In this document: positions 46,028 to 54,689 of the stretch, piece by piece
How positions within the stretch are numbered: position 1 is the stretch's first letter
Layout of the letters: every line of letters starts with the position of its first letter
Assembly (NCBI GenBank): GCA_947503265.1
Contig: CANNDC010000002.1
Span: forward strand, 248,001-312,000
Length of the DNA: 64,000 nt
Direction: 5' to 3'
Origin: an uncultured Alteromonadaceae bacterium
GTDB lineage: Bacteria > Pseudomonadota > Gammaproteobacteria > Enterobacterales > Alteromonadaceae
The notes under the pieces: generated by a model
Databases searched by the model: none
What the model was told of the DNA's origin: nothing
The model's input: the letters and a program-made list of their open reading frames with translations, nothing else
Program-made: the position numbers and the translations under genes

Positions 46028-46453
46028 CTAATTGGCTCTGGACATCCAACTTTCTAAAATAAGACAGGCAGAAACACTATCCACTTTGCCTTTTTCGAGC
46101 TTTTTATAACCGCCCATTTCGAATAGTTCAGATTTGGCCTCAACCGTTGTCAGCCTCTCGTCTAATGTTTCAACTTTAACTTTATATTTTGCGTTCAGTC
46201 GATTAGCAAATTTCTTGGCAGCAAAGGTGATTTGTTGATTGGTTCCATCCATATTCAAAGGCAAGCCAACTACCGCTAGCTGAGGTTGCCACTCGGTAAA
46301 AATACGTTCTAGTATGTCCCAATCGGGAATACCATCTACTGCTTTGAGTGCATTGAGAGGTGCGGCTGTGCCGGTGATTTCCTGACCCACAGCAACTCCG
46401 ATACTTTTAGTACCAAAATCAAAACCAAGTACTGTTCTTTGTCCAACTTTCAT
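46028..46453 (-). CDS. yqgF: Putative pre-16S rRNA nuclease YqgF (RuvX)
   Basis: 141 residues with an RNase H-like fold. N-terminal [17 protein letters not shown] supplies the first catalytic Asp, [13 protein letters not shown] the Glu/Asp region, and [10 protein letters not shown] the conserved DERLTT box. It processes the 5' end of 16S rRNA. An older proposal is Holliday junction resolution. It follows yqgE by about 40 bp, as in most gammaproteobacteria. Confidence 0.95.
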   Translation of the reverse strand: MKVGQRTVLGFDFGTKSIGVAVGQEITGTAAPLNALKAVDGIPDWDILERIFTEWQPQLAVVGLPLNMDGTNQQITFAAKKFANRLNAKYKVKVETLDERLTTVEAKSELFEMGGYKKLEKGKVDSVSACLILESWMSRAN

Positions 46454-46494
46454 CGGTCAGCTTTCATTCTTCTGCTTTCATTCTGCAATCATGC

Positions 46495-47052
46495 TTATGA
46501 ATGTCCTGCATCTGGTGCTAATTGCCACACATCTATACCTAATTTTTGCACTGCCGCTTCCCATTTTTTATGGATGGGCACGTCAAATAATAAATCCAGG
46601 TCGGCTTCTACAAGCAACCATGAGTTGTTTTGAACTTCCTCTTCTAACTGTCCCGCAGTCCATCCTGCATAACCTAGGGTAACAATCGATTTTTTGGGTG
46701 CCTTTTCGTTTCCAAGGGCAGACAAGATATCTTTGGAGGTGGTCACCATAATTTCGGGAGTAAGTTCTAAGCTTGAGCTCCAACCTATTTGCGTGGTGTG
46801 TAAGATAAACCCTCTATCTTGGCTTACCGGACCGCCCGCCAAAACAATCTCTTCTGCTCGTTCTTTTAATACAATAGCGTCTTCATCAGCTTGATTGATC
46901 AATTCCTGTAAACTCATGCCAATGGGTTGATTAATTACCAAACCCATAGCCCCTTTATCATTGTGTTCACAAATATAGGTCAAGGAACGAGAAAAGTAGG
47001 GGTCATCTAGCGTTGGCATGGCCACTAATAAATGATTTTCGAAACTATCCAT
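46495..47052 (-). CDS. yqgE: YqgE/AlgH family protein (UPF0301)
   Basis: 185 residues of the UPF0301 family: LVAMPTLDDPYFSRSLTYICEH near the start (key MPxLxDPxF), GAMGLVINQP, LAGGPVSQDRGFILH, and LGYAGWTAGQLEEE. Structures show a compact fold without known enzymatic activity. AlgH in Pseudomonas affects alginate expression. It starts one base after the gshB stop and is clearly in the same operon. Confidence 0.95.
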   Translation of the reverse strand: MDSFENHLLVAMPTLDDPYFSRSLTYICEHNDKGAMGLVINQPIGMSLQELINQADEDAIVLKERAEEIVLAGGPVSQDRGFILHTTQIGWSSSLELTPEIMVTTSKDILSALGNEKAPKKSIVTLGYAGWTAGQLEEEVQNNSWLLVEADLDLLFDVPIHKKWEAAVQKLGIDVWQLAPDAGHS

Positions 47053-47053
47053 G

Positions 47054-48025
47054 TTAATTGTTTTGTCCTAGTGATCTTTCGTCCAATCGCTTTTCGATGG
47101 CATCGAACAACATACCCGTGATATCGACATCGAAAGCCGCTTCAATTTCCTGCACACAAGTGGGGCTAGTCACATTAATTTCAGTAATTCTATCTCCGAT
47201 AACATCAAGTCCAACGAAAATTAGTCCTTTTTCAACTAAGAGTGGTGCAATGGCTTCGGCAATTCTCTTATCAGATTCTGAAAGAGGTTGAGGCCGGCCT
47301 GTGCCGCCAGCGGCTAAGTTTCCGCGTGTTTCGCCCTTGCTGGGCAGTCGAGCCAATGCATAGGGAACCACTTGACCATCTACAATCAAAATACGTTTGT
47401 CACCATCCTTTATTTCAGGCATATAGCGCTGGAACATAGCGTAGGTAGACCCCAAGTTGGTCAGGGTTTCAATAATGACACCCAAATTGTTCCCATCAGG
47501 CTTCACTCTGAAGATTGAGGTTCCCCCCATACCATCAAGCGGCTTACAGATTATATCGCCATGCTTTCGATGAAACTCTTTGATGAGGCTTGAATCACGA
47601 GTTACTAAGGTGTCTGGGATGAGATCAGGGAACCAAGAAGTGAATAGTTTTTCATTAAAATCCCTGAGGCTCTGAGACCGATTTACAACCAAGGTTCCTG
47701 CTTGTTCAGCTAAGCTAAACATATGAGTTGCATATAAAAACTCTGCATCAAATGGCGGATCTTTACGCATCAATATAACGTCTAGTTCAGCTAGGTTTTG
47801 ATGCACCTCGGGCCCAAGTTTAAACCAGTTTTGCGGGTCTTTAATCACTTCCAGACTACGCATTTTTGCCATAGGTTTGCCATTGTCCAAATACAAATCT
47901 GACATTTCCATGTACACAATCTCGTATCCACGACTTTGCGCTTGCAGCAACATCGCGAAACTGGTGTCTTTTTTAATATTTATGGACTGAATTGGGTCCA
48001 TTACAATGCCGAGTTTGTGTGTCAA
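47054..48025 (-). CDS. gshB: Glutathione synthetase
   Basis: 323 residues, ATP-grasp enzyme joining gamma-glutamylcysteine and glycine. Starts at TTG (AAGGA upstream) so that KLGIVMDPIQSINIKKD aligns with E. coli GshB. Motifs: LMRKDPPFDAEFLYATHM, KPLDGMGGTSIFR, ETRGNLAAGG, and TEINVTSPTCVQEIE. First gene of gshB-yqgE-yqgF. In E. coli rsmE is directly upstream, but here about 6.7 kb of other genes intervene. Confidence 0.96.
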   Translation of the reverse strand: MTHKLGIVMDPIQSINIKKDTSFAMLLQAQSRGYEIVYMEMSDLYLDNGKPMAKMRSLEVIKDPQNWFKLGPEVHQNLAELDVILMRKDPPFDAEFLYATHMFSLAEQAGTLVVNRSQSLRDFNEKLFTSWFPDLIPDTLVTRDSSLIKEFHRKHGDIICKPLDGMGGTSIFRVKPDGNNLGVIIETLTNLGSTYAMFQRYMPEIKDGDKRILIVDGQVVPYALARLPSKGETRGNLAAGGTGRPQPLSESDKRIAEAIAPLLVEKGLIFVGLDVIGDRITEINVTSPTCVQEIEAAFDVDITGMLFDAIEKRLDERSLGQNN

Positions 48026-48140
48026 CCTAGTTCCTTAACCATGAGGTTTTATTTCATTAGATATTACATGAGATCTTGTGACAGTAGATATTATTTCAAG
48101 GTTTTTAATTTGAATGGAATGTTTTTTTAATCAAGAACAG

Positions 48141-48179
48141 AAAAAGAAAGACAGAATTCTCGATTGAATTCTGTCTTTC
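48141..48179 (-). terminator. Strong intrinsic terminator of the CysK-like gene
   Basis: Perfect 14-bp stem GAAAGACAGAATTC / GAATTCTGTCTTTC with a 6-nt loop, followed on the minus strand by TTTTT. It lies about 45 bp beyond the stop of the CysK-like gene and insulates it from gshB. Confidence 0.88.
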
Positions 48180-48222
48180 CAGTATTGCTAGCTGACCAGT
48201 AGGTGTTGCTCAATACAAAAAT

Positions 48223-49218
48223 CTATTGTTCGAACAACTCTGTACTGAAATAGCGTTCAGCAGTATCTGCAAAAATAGTCACTATGCGTTTGCCTGAAAA
48301 TTCAGGTTTTCGAGCTATTTCGATAGAAGCGAATGCAGCTGCACCTGAGGATATGCCAACGGGAAGCCCTTCTACACGTGCCAACATTCTCGCATAATTA
48401 ATAGCGTCTTCATCACTTACTGCAATGACATCATCAAGTACGGTTTGATCAAGAATGGCAGGAATATGACCAGAGCTTAGCCCTTGAATTTTATGAGTTC
48501 CAGAGCGCCCCTCCGTCAATACCGGACAGGATGCTGGCTCGACACCAATAATTTGAATGTTAGGTTTTTTCTTTTTTAACGCTTGGCCAATACCGCTAAT
48601 AGTTCCACCCGTACCTATCCCCGCAACAATAATGTCAACATTTCCACCTGTATCTCGCCAGATTTCCTCTGCAGTACTGCTATAGTGCATTTGTGGATTT
48701 GCATAGTTTCCAAATTGATTCAATGCAACGGCATGCTCTCGTTCAGCAACCATCCTTTCCGCTTGATCTATTGCTCCTTTGGTACCCAAATGTTTAGGAG
48801 TTGTAACTACGGTAGCACCATAGTGCATAATCAACTTTCTCCGTTCAATCGACATATGTTCTGGGATGATTATGGTCAATGGAATGTTACGAATTGCGCA
48901 AATCCACGCACATGCCACGCCATTATTACCAGAAGTTGCTTCAATGATTTCCGTTTGGTCAGTAAAATTTTCAGAGGCCATAAGCGCATCAATCATCGCC
49001 ATTGCAGGACGATCTTTGATGGACCCTGCGGGATTGAAATACTCAACTTTTGCCAACAACTCACAATTTAAAGCATATTTTTTAGCTAAGTTTGACAACC
49101 TGATCAGCGGTGTATTACCTATTGTTTTTGTGATGTTCTCAATAATATTCTCAGTAGCTGGTGCTATTGCATCAATGGAATTGGAAGAAATGGCTTCAAT
49201 CTGATCTCTGGCTAACAT
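48223..49218 (-). CDS. CysK/CBS-family PLP enzyme (cysteine synthase-like or cysteine desulfhydrase)
   Basis: About 331 residues from ATG 49218 (AGGAG upstream). A GTG at 49257 would add 13 residues. Fold-type II PLP enzyme. The lysine is Lys68 in NPAGSIKDRPA. The substrate loop reads TSGNNG, where cysteine synthases have TSGNTG, and the phosphate loop is GIGTGGTISG. MSIERRKL matches CysK. The altered loop and a divergent gene for a DecR-like cysteine-responsive regulator make cysteine breakdown a real alternative to cysteine synthesis. Activity cannot be settled from sequence. Confidence 0.83.
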   Translation of the reverse strand: MLARDQIEAISSNSIDAIAPATENIIENITKTIGNTPLIRLSNLAKKYALNCELLAKVEYFNPAGSIKDRPAMAMIDALMASENFTDQTEIIEATSGNNGVACAWICAIRNIPLTIIIPEHMSIERRKLIMHYGATVVTTPKHLGTKGAIDQAERMVAEREHAVALNQFGNYANPQMHYSSTAEEIWRDTGGNVDIIVAGIGTGGTISGIGQALKKKKPNIQIIGVEPASCPVLTEGRSGTHKIQGLSSGHIPAILDQTVLDDVIAVSDEDAINYARMLARVEGLPVGISSGAAAFASIEIARKPEFSGKRIVTIFADTAERYFSTELFEQ

Positions 49219-49306
49219 ACTCGGTACTCCTATGCTTAATGTTAATCCAGTATGCACACTACAAAGGAGAATATGTTTCTAAATTATTCTTTAATATTAA
49301 ATTTTG

Positions 49307-49323
49307 TTAGAATAAAATTCTAA
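49307..49323. promoter_or_regulatory. Inverted repeat in the CysK-like/decR divergent promoter region
   Basis: Perfect palindrome TTAGAAT-AAA-ATTCTAA, 23 bp before the decR-like start codon and about 90 bp before the CysK-like start. Related half-sites (TTTCTAA near 49276, GTTAGAAA near 49338) lie on both sides. The layout fits a Lrp/AsnC-family operator that lets the regulator control both genes. Confidence 0.6.
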
Positions 49324-49346
49324 TATATAGATTATGGTTAGAAAAA

Positions 49347-49799
49347 ATGGATTCAATTGACAAAGCTATACTAAGATTTTTGCAAAGTGACTTATCTATT
49401 TCTTTAAACGATATTGCCGATAAAGTTGGCTTGAGCACTACACCTTGCTGGCGGAGAATTCAGAATCTTGAAAAGAAAGGTGTCATCAGTAAACGTGTAG
49501 CATTGTTGGATGCGGAAAAAGTTAATTTAGGTACGACTGTTTTTGTTCAGGTCAAAGCAGGTAGACACGATGATAAATGGCTAAAGATGTTTGCACGACA
49601 CGCCAGTAGCCTTGAGGAGGTGGTTGAATTTTATCGGATGAGCGGTGAATTTGATTATATGCTCAAAGTCGTTGTTGCAGACTTAAAAGCCTTTGATGTG
49701 TTCTATAAGAAATTAGTCAGTGAGGCTGACTTGTCTGACGTCACTTCTAGTTTTGCCATGGAACAAATCAAATACACCACTGTTTTGCCGATTAAATAG
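49347..49799 (+). CDS. decR: Lrp/AsnC-family regulator, DecR (YbaO)-like
   Basis: 150 residues: N-terminal winged helix-turn-helix (IDKAILRFLQSDLSISLNDIA shortened to its core, then STTPCWRRIQNLEKKGVI) and a C-terminal RAM ligand domain. Similarity to E. coli DecR extends through the end, including LSDVTSSFAMEQIKYTT. DecR responds to cysteine and activates cysteine detoxification. Here the gene is divergent from a CysK-like PLP enzyme with a palindrome between them, so that enzyme is the likely target. Confidence 0.88.
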   Translation: MDSIDKAILRFLQSDLSISLNDIADKVGLSTTPCWRRIQNLEKKGVISKRVALLDAEKVNLGTTVFVQVKAGRHDDKWLKMFARHASSLEEVVEFYRMSGEFDYMLKVVVADLKAFDVFYKKLVSEADLSDVTSSFAMEQIKYTTVLPIK

Positions 49800-49899
49800 C
49801 AGGTTACTATTTGTTGAACTACAGGATTTGGTTACTTTTCCCACTATTTTACCCTTCGATATCTATATTTAGAATAAAAAACATACAAAAAACATATTT

Positions 49900-49981
49900 C
49901 GTAACTAAATAAAGTAACTATTTTCGTGACTGCTATTACAATATTTGTTATAAATATTTTCAATTAGTTAAAAACGTAACT
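49900..49981 (+). promoter_or_regulatory. Repeated GTAACT elements upstream of xylR
   Basis: Four copies of GTAACT or GTGACT in direct orientation (starting at 49901, 49914, 49926 and 49976; spacing 13, 12 and 50) lie in the AT-rich 220 bp before xylR, together with an inverted repeat AATATTT-GTTAT-AAATATT (49940-49958). They may be regulator binding sites. No match to a known operator was established. Confidence 0.4.
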
Positions 49982-50017
49982 AGCGAAACGGTAATATGTC
50001 TAGCTAAGAGAAAATCT

Positions 50018-51202
50018 ATGTTTAATGCTCAACATCGTATTACTTTGTTATTTAATGCAAATAAAGTCTATGATCGACAAGTAATTGAAGGAGTGGGACA
50101 CTACTTACAATCTTCTAAAGTTTCTTGGGACGTCTACTTGGAAGAAGATTTTTTAACCCGCCTTGAACAAATTGAAAGTTGGGGAGTAGACGGCATTATT
50201 GCAGACTTTGATGATCCCTCGATTCAAGCAGCTGTTTCTGGACTAGATCTTCCGGTTATTGGAGTCGGTGGCTCTTATCAAAATGACGCTGATTATCCGG
50301 AAATTCCTTATGTAGCGACAGATAATGACAAGGTCATCGAGGCGGCGTATGAACATCTCAAGCAAAAAGGCTTGGAGCAATTTGCCTTTTATGGATTTCC
50401 ACCAGATCAAAATCACCGCTGGGCAATAGAGCGCGAGAAAGCCATCGTTCAGATGTGTAAAAATGACGACTATCTATGTTCAATCTATCGTGGACACCCA
50501 ACACGCCCTGAAACATGGCAATACACCATGAATCGACTTTCTGAATGGTTGCAAAGTCTCCCCAATCCTATTGGTATAATTTCGGTAACAGATGCACGGG
50601 CAAGGCACTTACTTCAAGCTTGCGACAACATAGGTAAGCTAGTCCCTGAGCATATTTCGATAGTAGGAATTGATGATGATGATATCGCAAGAAACTTGAG
50701 TCGAATTAGCCTGAGTTCTGTAACTCAAGGTTGCTTTGAAATGGGCGTGCAAGCAGCTAAGTTGCTGCACCATAGGTTAGACAACCCGCATTTAAAACCT
50801 AAGGTTGTTAAGGTCCCTCCTGTGGGCGTGGTACAGAGGCAATCAAGCGATTTTAAAGCGCTTCAAGACCCTTACGTTATTCAAGCTATGCACTTCATCA
50901 GACAAAATGCCACGCGTGGTATTAAAGTTGAACAAGTTTTAGATTACGTTGGCGTGTCGCGCTCGAACTTAGAAAACCGTTTTATTGAAGAGTGTGGACA
51001 CAGTATTCACAACGAAATCCATAACGAAAAACTGAATCGAGCATGCCACATGCTTAAGAACAAAGAGCTGGATACACGTGAAGTTGCCAAACGGTGTGGT
51101 TATCCGTCTTTACAATATATGTATGCAATATTTCGTAAGCATTTTGACAAGACACCTAAAGAGTATCGCGACCAATACCTCAATAAAGACAATACGCCAT
51201 AG
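50018..51202 (+). CDS. xylR: Xylose operon-type regulator XylR (AraC family)
   Basis: 394 residues (E. coli XylR 392). The N-terminal ligand domain has a periplasmic-binding-protein fold (HRITLLFNANKVYDRQVIEG; VIGVGGSY; TDARARHLLQACD). The C-terminal AraC HTH domain (about 285-385) has GIKVEQVLDYVGVSRSNLE and CGYPSLQYMYAIFRKHF. In E. coli it binds D-xylose and activates xylA and xylF operons. No xylose genes are in the window, so it is an orphan here and acts in trans or on itself. Confidence 0.93.
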   Translation: MFNAQHRITLLFNANKVYDRQVIEGVGHYLQSSKVSWDVYLEEDFLTRLEQIESWGVDGIIADFDDPSIQAAVSGLDLPVIGVGGSYQNDADYPEIPYVATDNDKVIEAAYEHLKQKGLEQFAFYGFPPDQNHRWAIEREKAIVQMCKNDDYLCSIYRGHPTRPETWQYTMNRLSEWLQSLPNPIGIISVTDARARHLLQACDNIGKLVPEHISIVGIDDDDIARNLSRISLSSVTQGCFEMGVQAAKLLHHRLDNPHLKPKVVKVPPVGVVQRQSSDFKALQDPYVIQAMHFIRQNATRGIKVEQVLDYVGVSRSNLENRFIEECGHSIHNEIHNEKLNRACHMLKNKELDTREVAKRCGYPSLQYMYAIFRKHFDKTPKEYRDQYLNKDNTP

Positions 51203-51308
51203 AATCTACTCTTGAGAATATGACTTTTGGCCTATAGGTCGTCTGCAAAAATTCCTGCATACTAGGGTCAACAGACCCCAGAGTAATTGGGTTAAAAGTA
51301 TCTTGTTC

Positions 51309-52469
51309 ATGGGTGTAAATTTGATTCAGTTCTTTAGGCAATTTTTTAATATCGAATCCTTTTCGGCTATTTTCGCATGGCTAGTTATTGCTATTTCTAC
51401 AGTTTATTTGATGGCTGCCAATGGCAATTATTCAATTTTATCAATGGTTACCAGTGCAGTCTTATTTTTGGTATTTATTGTGTTTTTTATGCTAGCGATA
51501 TCTGATACCCCTTTTGTAATGAAAGAATCCAACAGGGTGTTGTTCATTGCAATTGAATACGTCGCTGTTTTGGGAATCGTATTTATTGCTCCTTATACTC
51601 ATATCGCAATTTTGATCACCATTTGGAGTTCACATATACCCTATTTGCTGAGTATGCGAACGGCCTTTCTTTTGTTACCAATCTGGTCAATGCCCATTTG
51701 GCTCATCTACGGGCTATATTGGGATCAAGAATTTATCCTTCTCTCTGCCGTCTTGTATTGTTCTTTCAATCTATTTGCATTAGTCATGGTAAATGGGCGA
51801 CTCAAAGAAGAACGTGCAAAGCAGCAGGCCAATGAACTAAATCGGGAATTAATGGCGACACAAGCGTTATTGGGGGAAGCAACTAAACAGGCAGAACGCG
51901 TAAGGATTGCAAGAAATATTCATGATTTGTTAGGGCACCATCTTACGGCACTAACAATCAACTTACAGGTTGCCTCGCGTATCAGTGATGGAGAGGCAAA
52001 ACAGAAAATACAAGAATGTCATAATTTGGCAAAGTTGTTACTAAGTGACGTCCGAGAAGCCGTTTCTGAGATACGCGAAAAATCGAATCTACAACTCGAA
52101 ACCGCGATAGCCGCCTTAGTAGAGAACGTACCAAAATTAGACGTACAAATTGAATATAGCGACGAATTGAATATCAGTGATGTAACGGTCGCCGAAACGC
52201 TATTGAGGTGCATTCAAGAGGGGCTAACGAATTCGCTAAAGCACAGTGATGCCTCAGATTTCTACATTAAAATTACTGAAAACGAGCATAATATTTGTTT
52301 GGAAATGATAGACAATGGCAAATCTAAACGTGCTACTGCTATCGAAGTAAGAAGCGGCAATGGCATTACTGGCATGCAAGAGCGTATCTACGAATTGGGA
52401 GGGCAGTTGAAAGTGGAACAAACCCAGTTAGGATTCAGGACTTCAATTGAAATACCGGCATTCGTATGA
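51309..52469 (+). CDS. DesK/NarX-type sensor histidine kinase
   Basis: 386 residues from ATG 51309, with a TTG two codons upstream as an alternative. Neither has a clear ribosome binding site. Five or so membrane helices in the first 165 residues, with no periplasmic domain, HAMP or PAS. HisKA_3 dimerisation domain with His205 (ARNIHDLLGHHLTAL), then a HATPase domain (EGLTNSLKHS, DNGKSKRATAIEVRSGNGITGMQER). The architecture resembles DesK, which senses membrane state. It overlaps the response regulator gene by 4 bp. Confidence 0.9.
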   Translation: MGVNLIQFFRQFFNIESFSAIFAWLVIAISTVYLMAANGNYSILSMVTSAVLFLVFIVFFMLAISDTPFVMKESNRVLFIAIEYVAVLGIVFIAPYTHIAILITIWSSHIPYLLSMRTAFLLLPIWSMPIWLIYGLYWDQEFILLSAVLYCSFNLFALVMVNGRLKEERAKQQANELNRELMATQALLGEATKQAERVRIARNIHDLLGHHLTALTINLQVASRISDGEAKQKIQECHNLAKLLLSDVREAVSEIREKSNLQLETAIAALVENVPKLDVQIEYSDELNISDVTVAETLLRCIQEGLTNSLKHSDASDFYIKITENEHNICLEMIDNGKSKRATAIEVRSGNGITGMQERIYELGGQLKVEQTQLGFRTSIEIPAFV

Positions 52470-53116
52470 AGATAAAAGTATTCATTGTTGACGATCAAAC
52501 GCTGGTAAGAGGCGGAATTAGAAGTTTACTTTCCCTGTCAGACCAAATAGAAGTTGTAGGAGAAGCCGCCGACGGAAAACAGGCTATTTCAGAGATCAGA
52601 AGAATCGAGCCGGATACCGTGCTGATGGATATTCGAATGCCTGTGATGAATGGAATTGAAACAGTCGGTGAATTGATGAAATCTAGCGACTCTTCCTCTA
52701 TACCCATAATCATGTTAACCACGTTTGATGATCATGAACTTGTCATTCAAGCTTTGAGAGCCGGCGCGAAAGGCTATCTGCTCAAAGATGTTTCTTTGGA
52801 AACCCTAGTTGATGCCATTGTTAAGGTTCACAATGGCGATACACTCATACAACCCGGCATTACTGAGCGGGTATTGAAGGGGTTGGAAGGCAAGAAGACT
52901 CAATTTGACAGTTTTCGGCAACCCGAAGACATGAGCGAAAAGGAAATCGAAATACTGAGATTGATGGCGGCGGGGTGCAGTAATAAAGAAATTTCGCTGG
53001 CCATGTTTAAGTCAGAAGGGACGGTTAAAAATCAAGTCTCCAATGTTTTGGCAAAATTAGGTGTGAGAGATCGTACAAGAGCCGTATTAAAAGCAATAGA
53101 GTTGGGAATTATTTAA
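52466..53116 (+). CDS. NarL/LuxR-type response regulator
   Basis: 216 residues: receiver with phospho-acceptor Asp55 (TVLMDIRMPVMNG) and Lys in GYLLKDVS, then a C-terminal GerE/LuxR HTH (LSEKE-like MSEKEIEILRLMAAGCSNKEI; SEGTVKNQVSNVLAKLGVRDRT). It starts in an ATGA overlap with the kinase gene and forms its cognate two-component pair. Target genes are not evident: such systems often control an adjacent ABC exporter, but none is present. Confidence 0.94.
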   Translation: MKIKVFIVDDQTLVRGGIRSLLSLSDQIEVVGEAADGKQAISEIRRIEPDTVLMDIRMPVMNGIETVGELMKSSDSSSIPIIMLTTFDDHELVIQALRAGAKGYLLKDVSLETLVDAIVKVHNGDTLIQPGITERVLKGLEGKKTQFDSFRQPEDMSEKEIEILRLMAAGCSNKEISLAMFKSEGTVKNQVSNVLAKLGVRDRTRAVLKAIELGII

Positions 53117-53142
53117 CGCAATTCGCAAAAAAAGATTTTGTC

Positions 53143-54597
53143 TCACGGTAGTGTTACCGGAAAAGTCACGGTAAAGCTGGTGCCCAAACCGATTTCAGAC
53201 TTACACGCAATATGACCAGATAATTGATTCAGTACTAGATTTTGACATATGTGCATACCTAAACCATTTCCGCCTGAACCTCTGGCAGTGGTAAAAAAAG
53301 GTTCGTACATGCGTGTCATGGTGTTTTCATCCATTCCTTTTCCATTATCTGCGAATACAAGCTGCAAAATGGGTTCGCCAAATTGTTCATCAATCAGTCT
53401 GACTCTAATGGTCATTTTTCCCTCGTCGCCATTGTCAAAGCCATGTTGAACAGAATTTAAAATAAGATTGGTCAGAATTTGGCTAATTGCACCTGCATTA
53501 CTGACAAAAGCAAGCTCTTGTGGAATATCGATGCAGAATTTATGGCGTGTTTTTTTCAAGTGAGGTCGTAGACTAACCAAAATATTATCAACGTATTCAT
53601 ACATATCAATAAGTCGAGTAAGTTGGCTGTGTTGATCTATTGCAATTCGTTTAAACGACTCGATTAGTTGTGCAGAATTATTCAGATTGCGTTCGATAAT
53701 GTCGGAAATTTCGTTCAAGTTTTCAAACATTTCTTGTAAGCGAGTATCAGTTAAATTGTGTTCATTGAGCTTTTGTTTTGTTTTTTCGAGTAACGTAGGA
53801 ATGTGAGTTGCCGCTGTTAAGGCAACGCCATTTGGTGTACTAATTTCATGAGTCAGGCTCGAAACCATAGTGCCCAAAGAAGCTAAACTTTCCTTCTCAA
53901 GTAATTGCTTACTAATGTCGTTTTTTTGCATAAGCGCTTTACTCAAAAGCACATTGGTTTCGGTTAATTCTTTGGTTCTTTCGGTCACCCTCTTTTCAAG
54001 CATCAAATTAGCGTCTTGCAATTGATCGATATTTCTCGTTCGTTCAAGAATCAAAGCGATAATTTTGGCCTCATACTCTAACGATTCTATGTCGTCTTGG
54101 ACTGGAGATTTAGGCTCTGCAAAATACATGGCAAAAGTACCAAAAACATGACCTTCTAACGAGATAATTGGTTGTGACCAGCATGCGCTGAGCTCCCCCA
54201 ATGCCGATCTTTCTGGAATATATTTCCAGTTTTCGTGACGAGTTATGTCTTCAATAAAAACCGGTCGGCGCAAACTTGCGGCTGCTCCACAACAACCTAC
54301 TTTTTCACTAACAGGTAACTTATCTAGTAATTTTAAAAATTCGAAATCCAAGCTGGGGGCGATGAAAGGGCTTAATGTATTACTGTTTTCATCAAGCAGC
54401 ATCACACTGCATTTTAGTCCTTCAGTTGATGATTCTAAACTGTATATTAACTGGCTAAGAATGTCATACAGCGGCTTGCCCTTGACAAGCAAATCTAACG
54501 CATTAGCGCGCCCAAACTCGATAGCAGAGTGTCGTTTTAGGTGGCGATAATGAAGACCATCATTGTCTTCTACCACCTGTCTCATGTTCATAATCAT
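53143..54597 (-). CDS. Cytoplasmic GAF-domain sensor histidine kinase
   Basis: 484 residues without membrane segments or signal peptide. GAF domain about 35-190, with several cysteines (EKVGCCGAAASLRRPVF) that could bind a cofactor or react with oxidants. A coiled coil about 190-235 leads to the HisKA-type region with His250 (SSLTHEISTPNG) and a HATPase domain (NLILNSVQHGF, DNGKGMDE, GSGGNGLGMHI). No receiver or cognate regulator is adjacent. It converges on the NarL-type regulator gene. Confidence 0.9.
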   Translation of the reverse strand: MIMNMRQVVEDNDGLHYRHLKRHSAIEFGRANALDLLVKGKPLYDILSQLIYSLESSTEGLKCSVMLLDENSNTLSPFIAPSLDFEFLKLLDKLPVSEKVGCCGAAASLRRPVFIEDITRHENWKYIPERSALGELSACWSQPIISLEGHVFGTFAMYFAEPKSPVQDDIESLEYEAKIIALILERTRNIDQLQDANLMLEKRVTERTKELTETNVLLSKALMQKNDISKQLLEKESLASLGTMVSSLTHEISTPNGVALTAATHIPTLLEKTKQKLNEHNLTDTRLQEMFENLNEISDIIERNLNNSAQLIESFKRIAIDQHSQLTRLIDMYEYVDNILVSLRPHLKKTRHKFCIDIPQELAFVSNAGAISQILTNLILNSVQHGFDNGDEGKMTIRVRLIDEQFGEPILQLVFADNGKGMDENTMTRMYEPFFTTARGSGGNGLGMHICQNLVLNQLSGHIACKSEIGLGTSFTVTFPVTLP

Positions 54598-54689
54598 TTT
54601 GTTTCGGCGAATTCGTTAATCAAAAAAGCAATGACCCAACTAATCAAATTAGCACAAGAAATGTATTAGCGAAACGGCAATAATTTTAC

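Noticed and set aside
48583-49071. 162-codon open frame antisense to the CysK-like gene.
   Set aside because: Shadow of a well-supported gene; the protein has no recognisable features.
50018-51202. A xylose utilisation locus around xylR.
   Set aside because: No xylA, xylB or xylose transporter gene occurs in the window.
49981-54681. The 16-mer TAGCGAAACGG(T/C)AATA occurs at 49981 and 54666, flanking the accessory block in the same orientation, like attachment sites.
   Set aside because: One mismatch over 16 bp is expected by chance many times in 64 kb, and no integrase is present.
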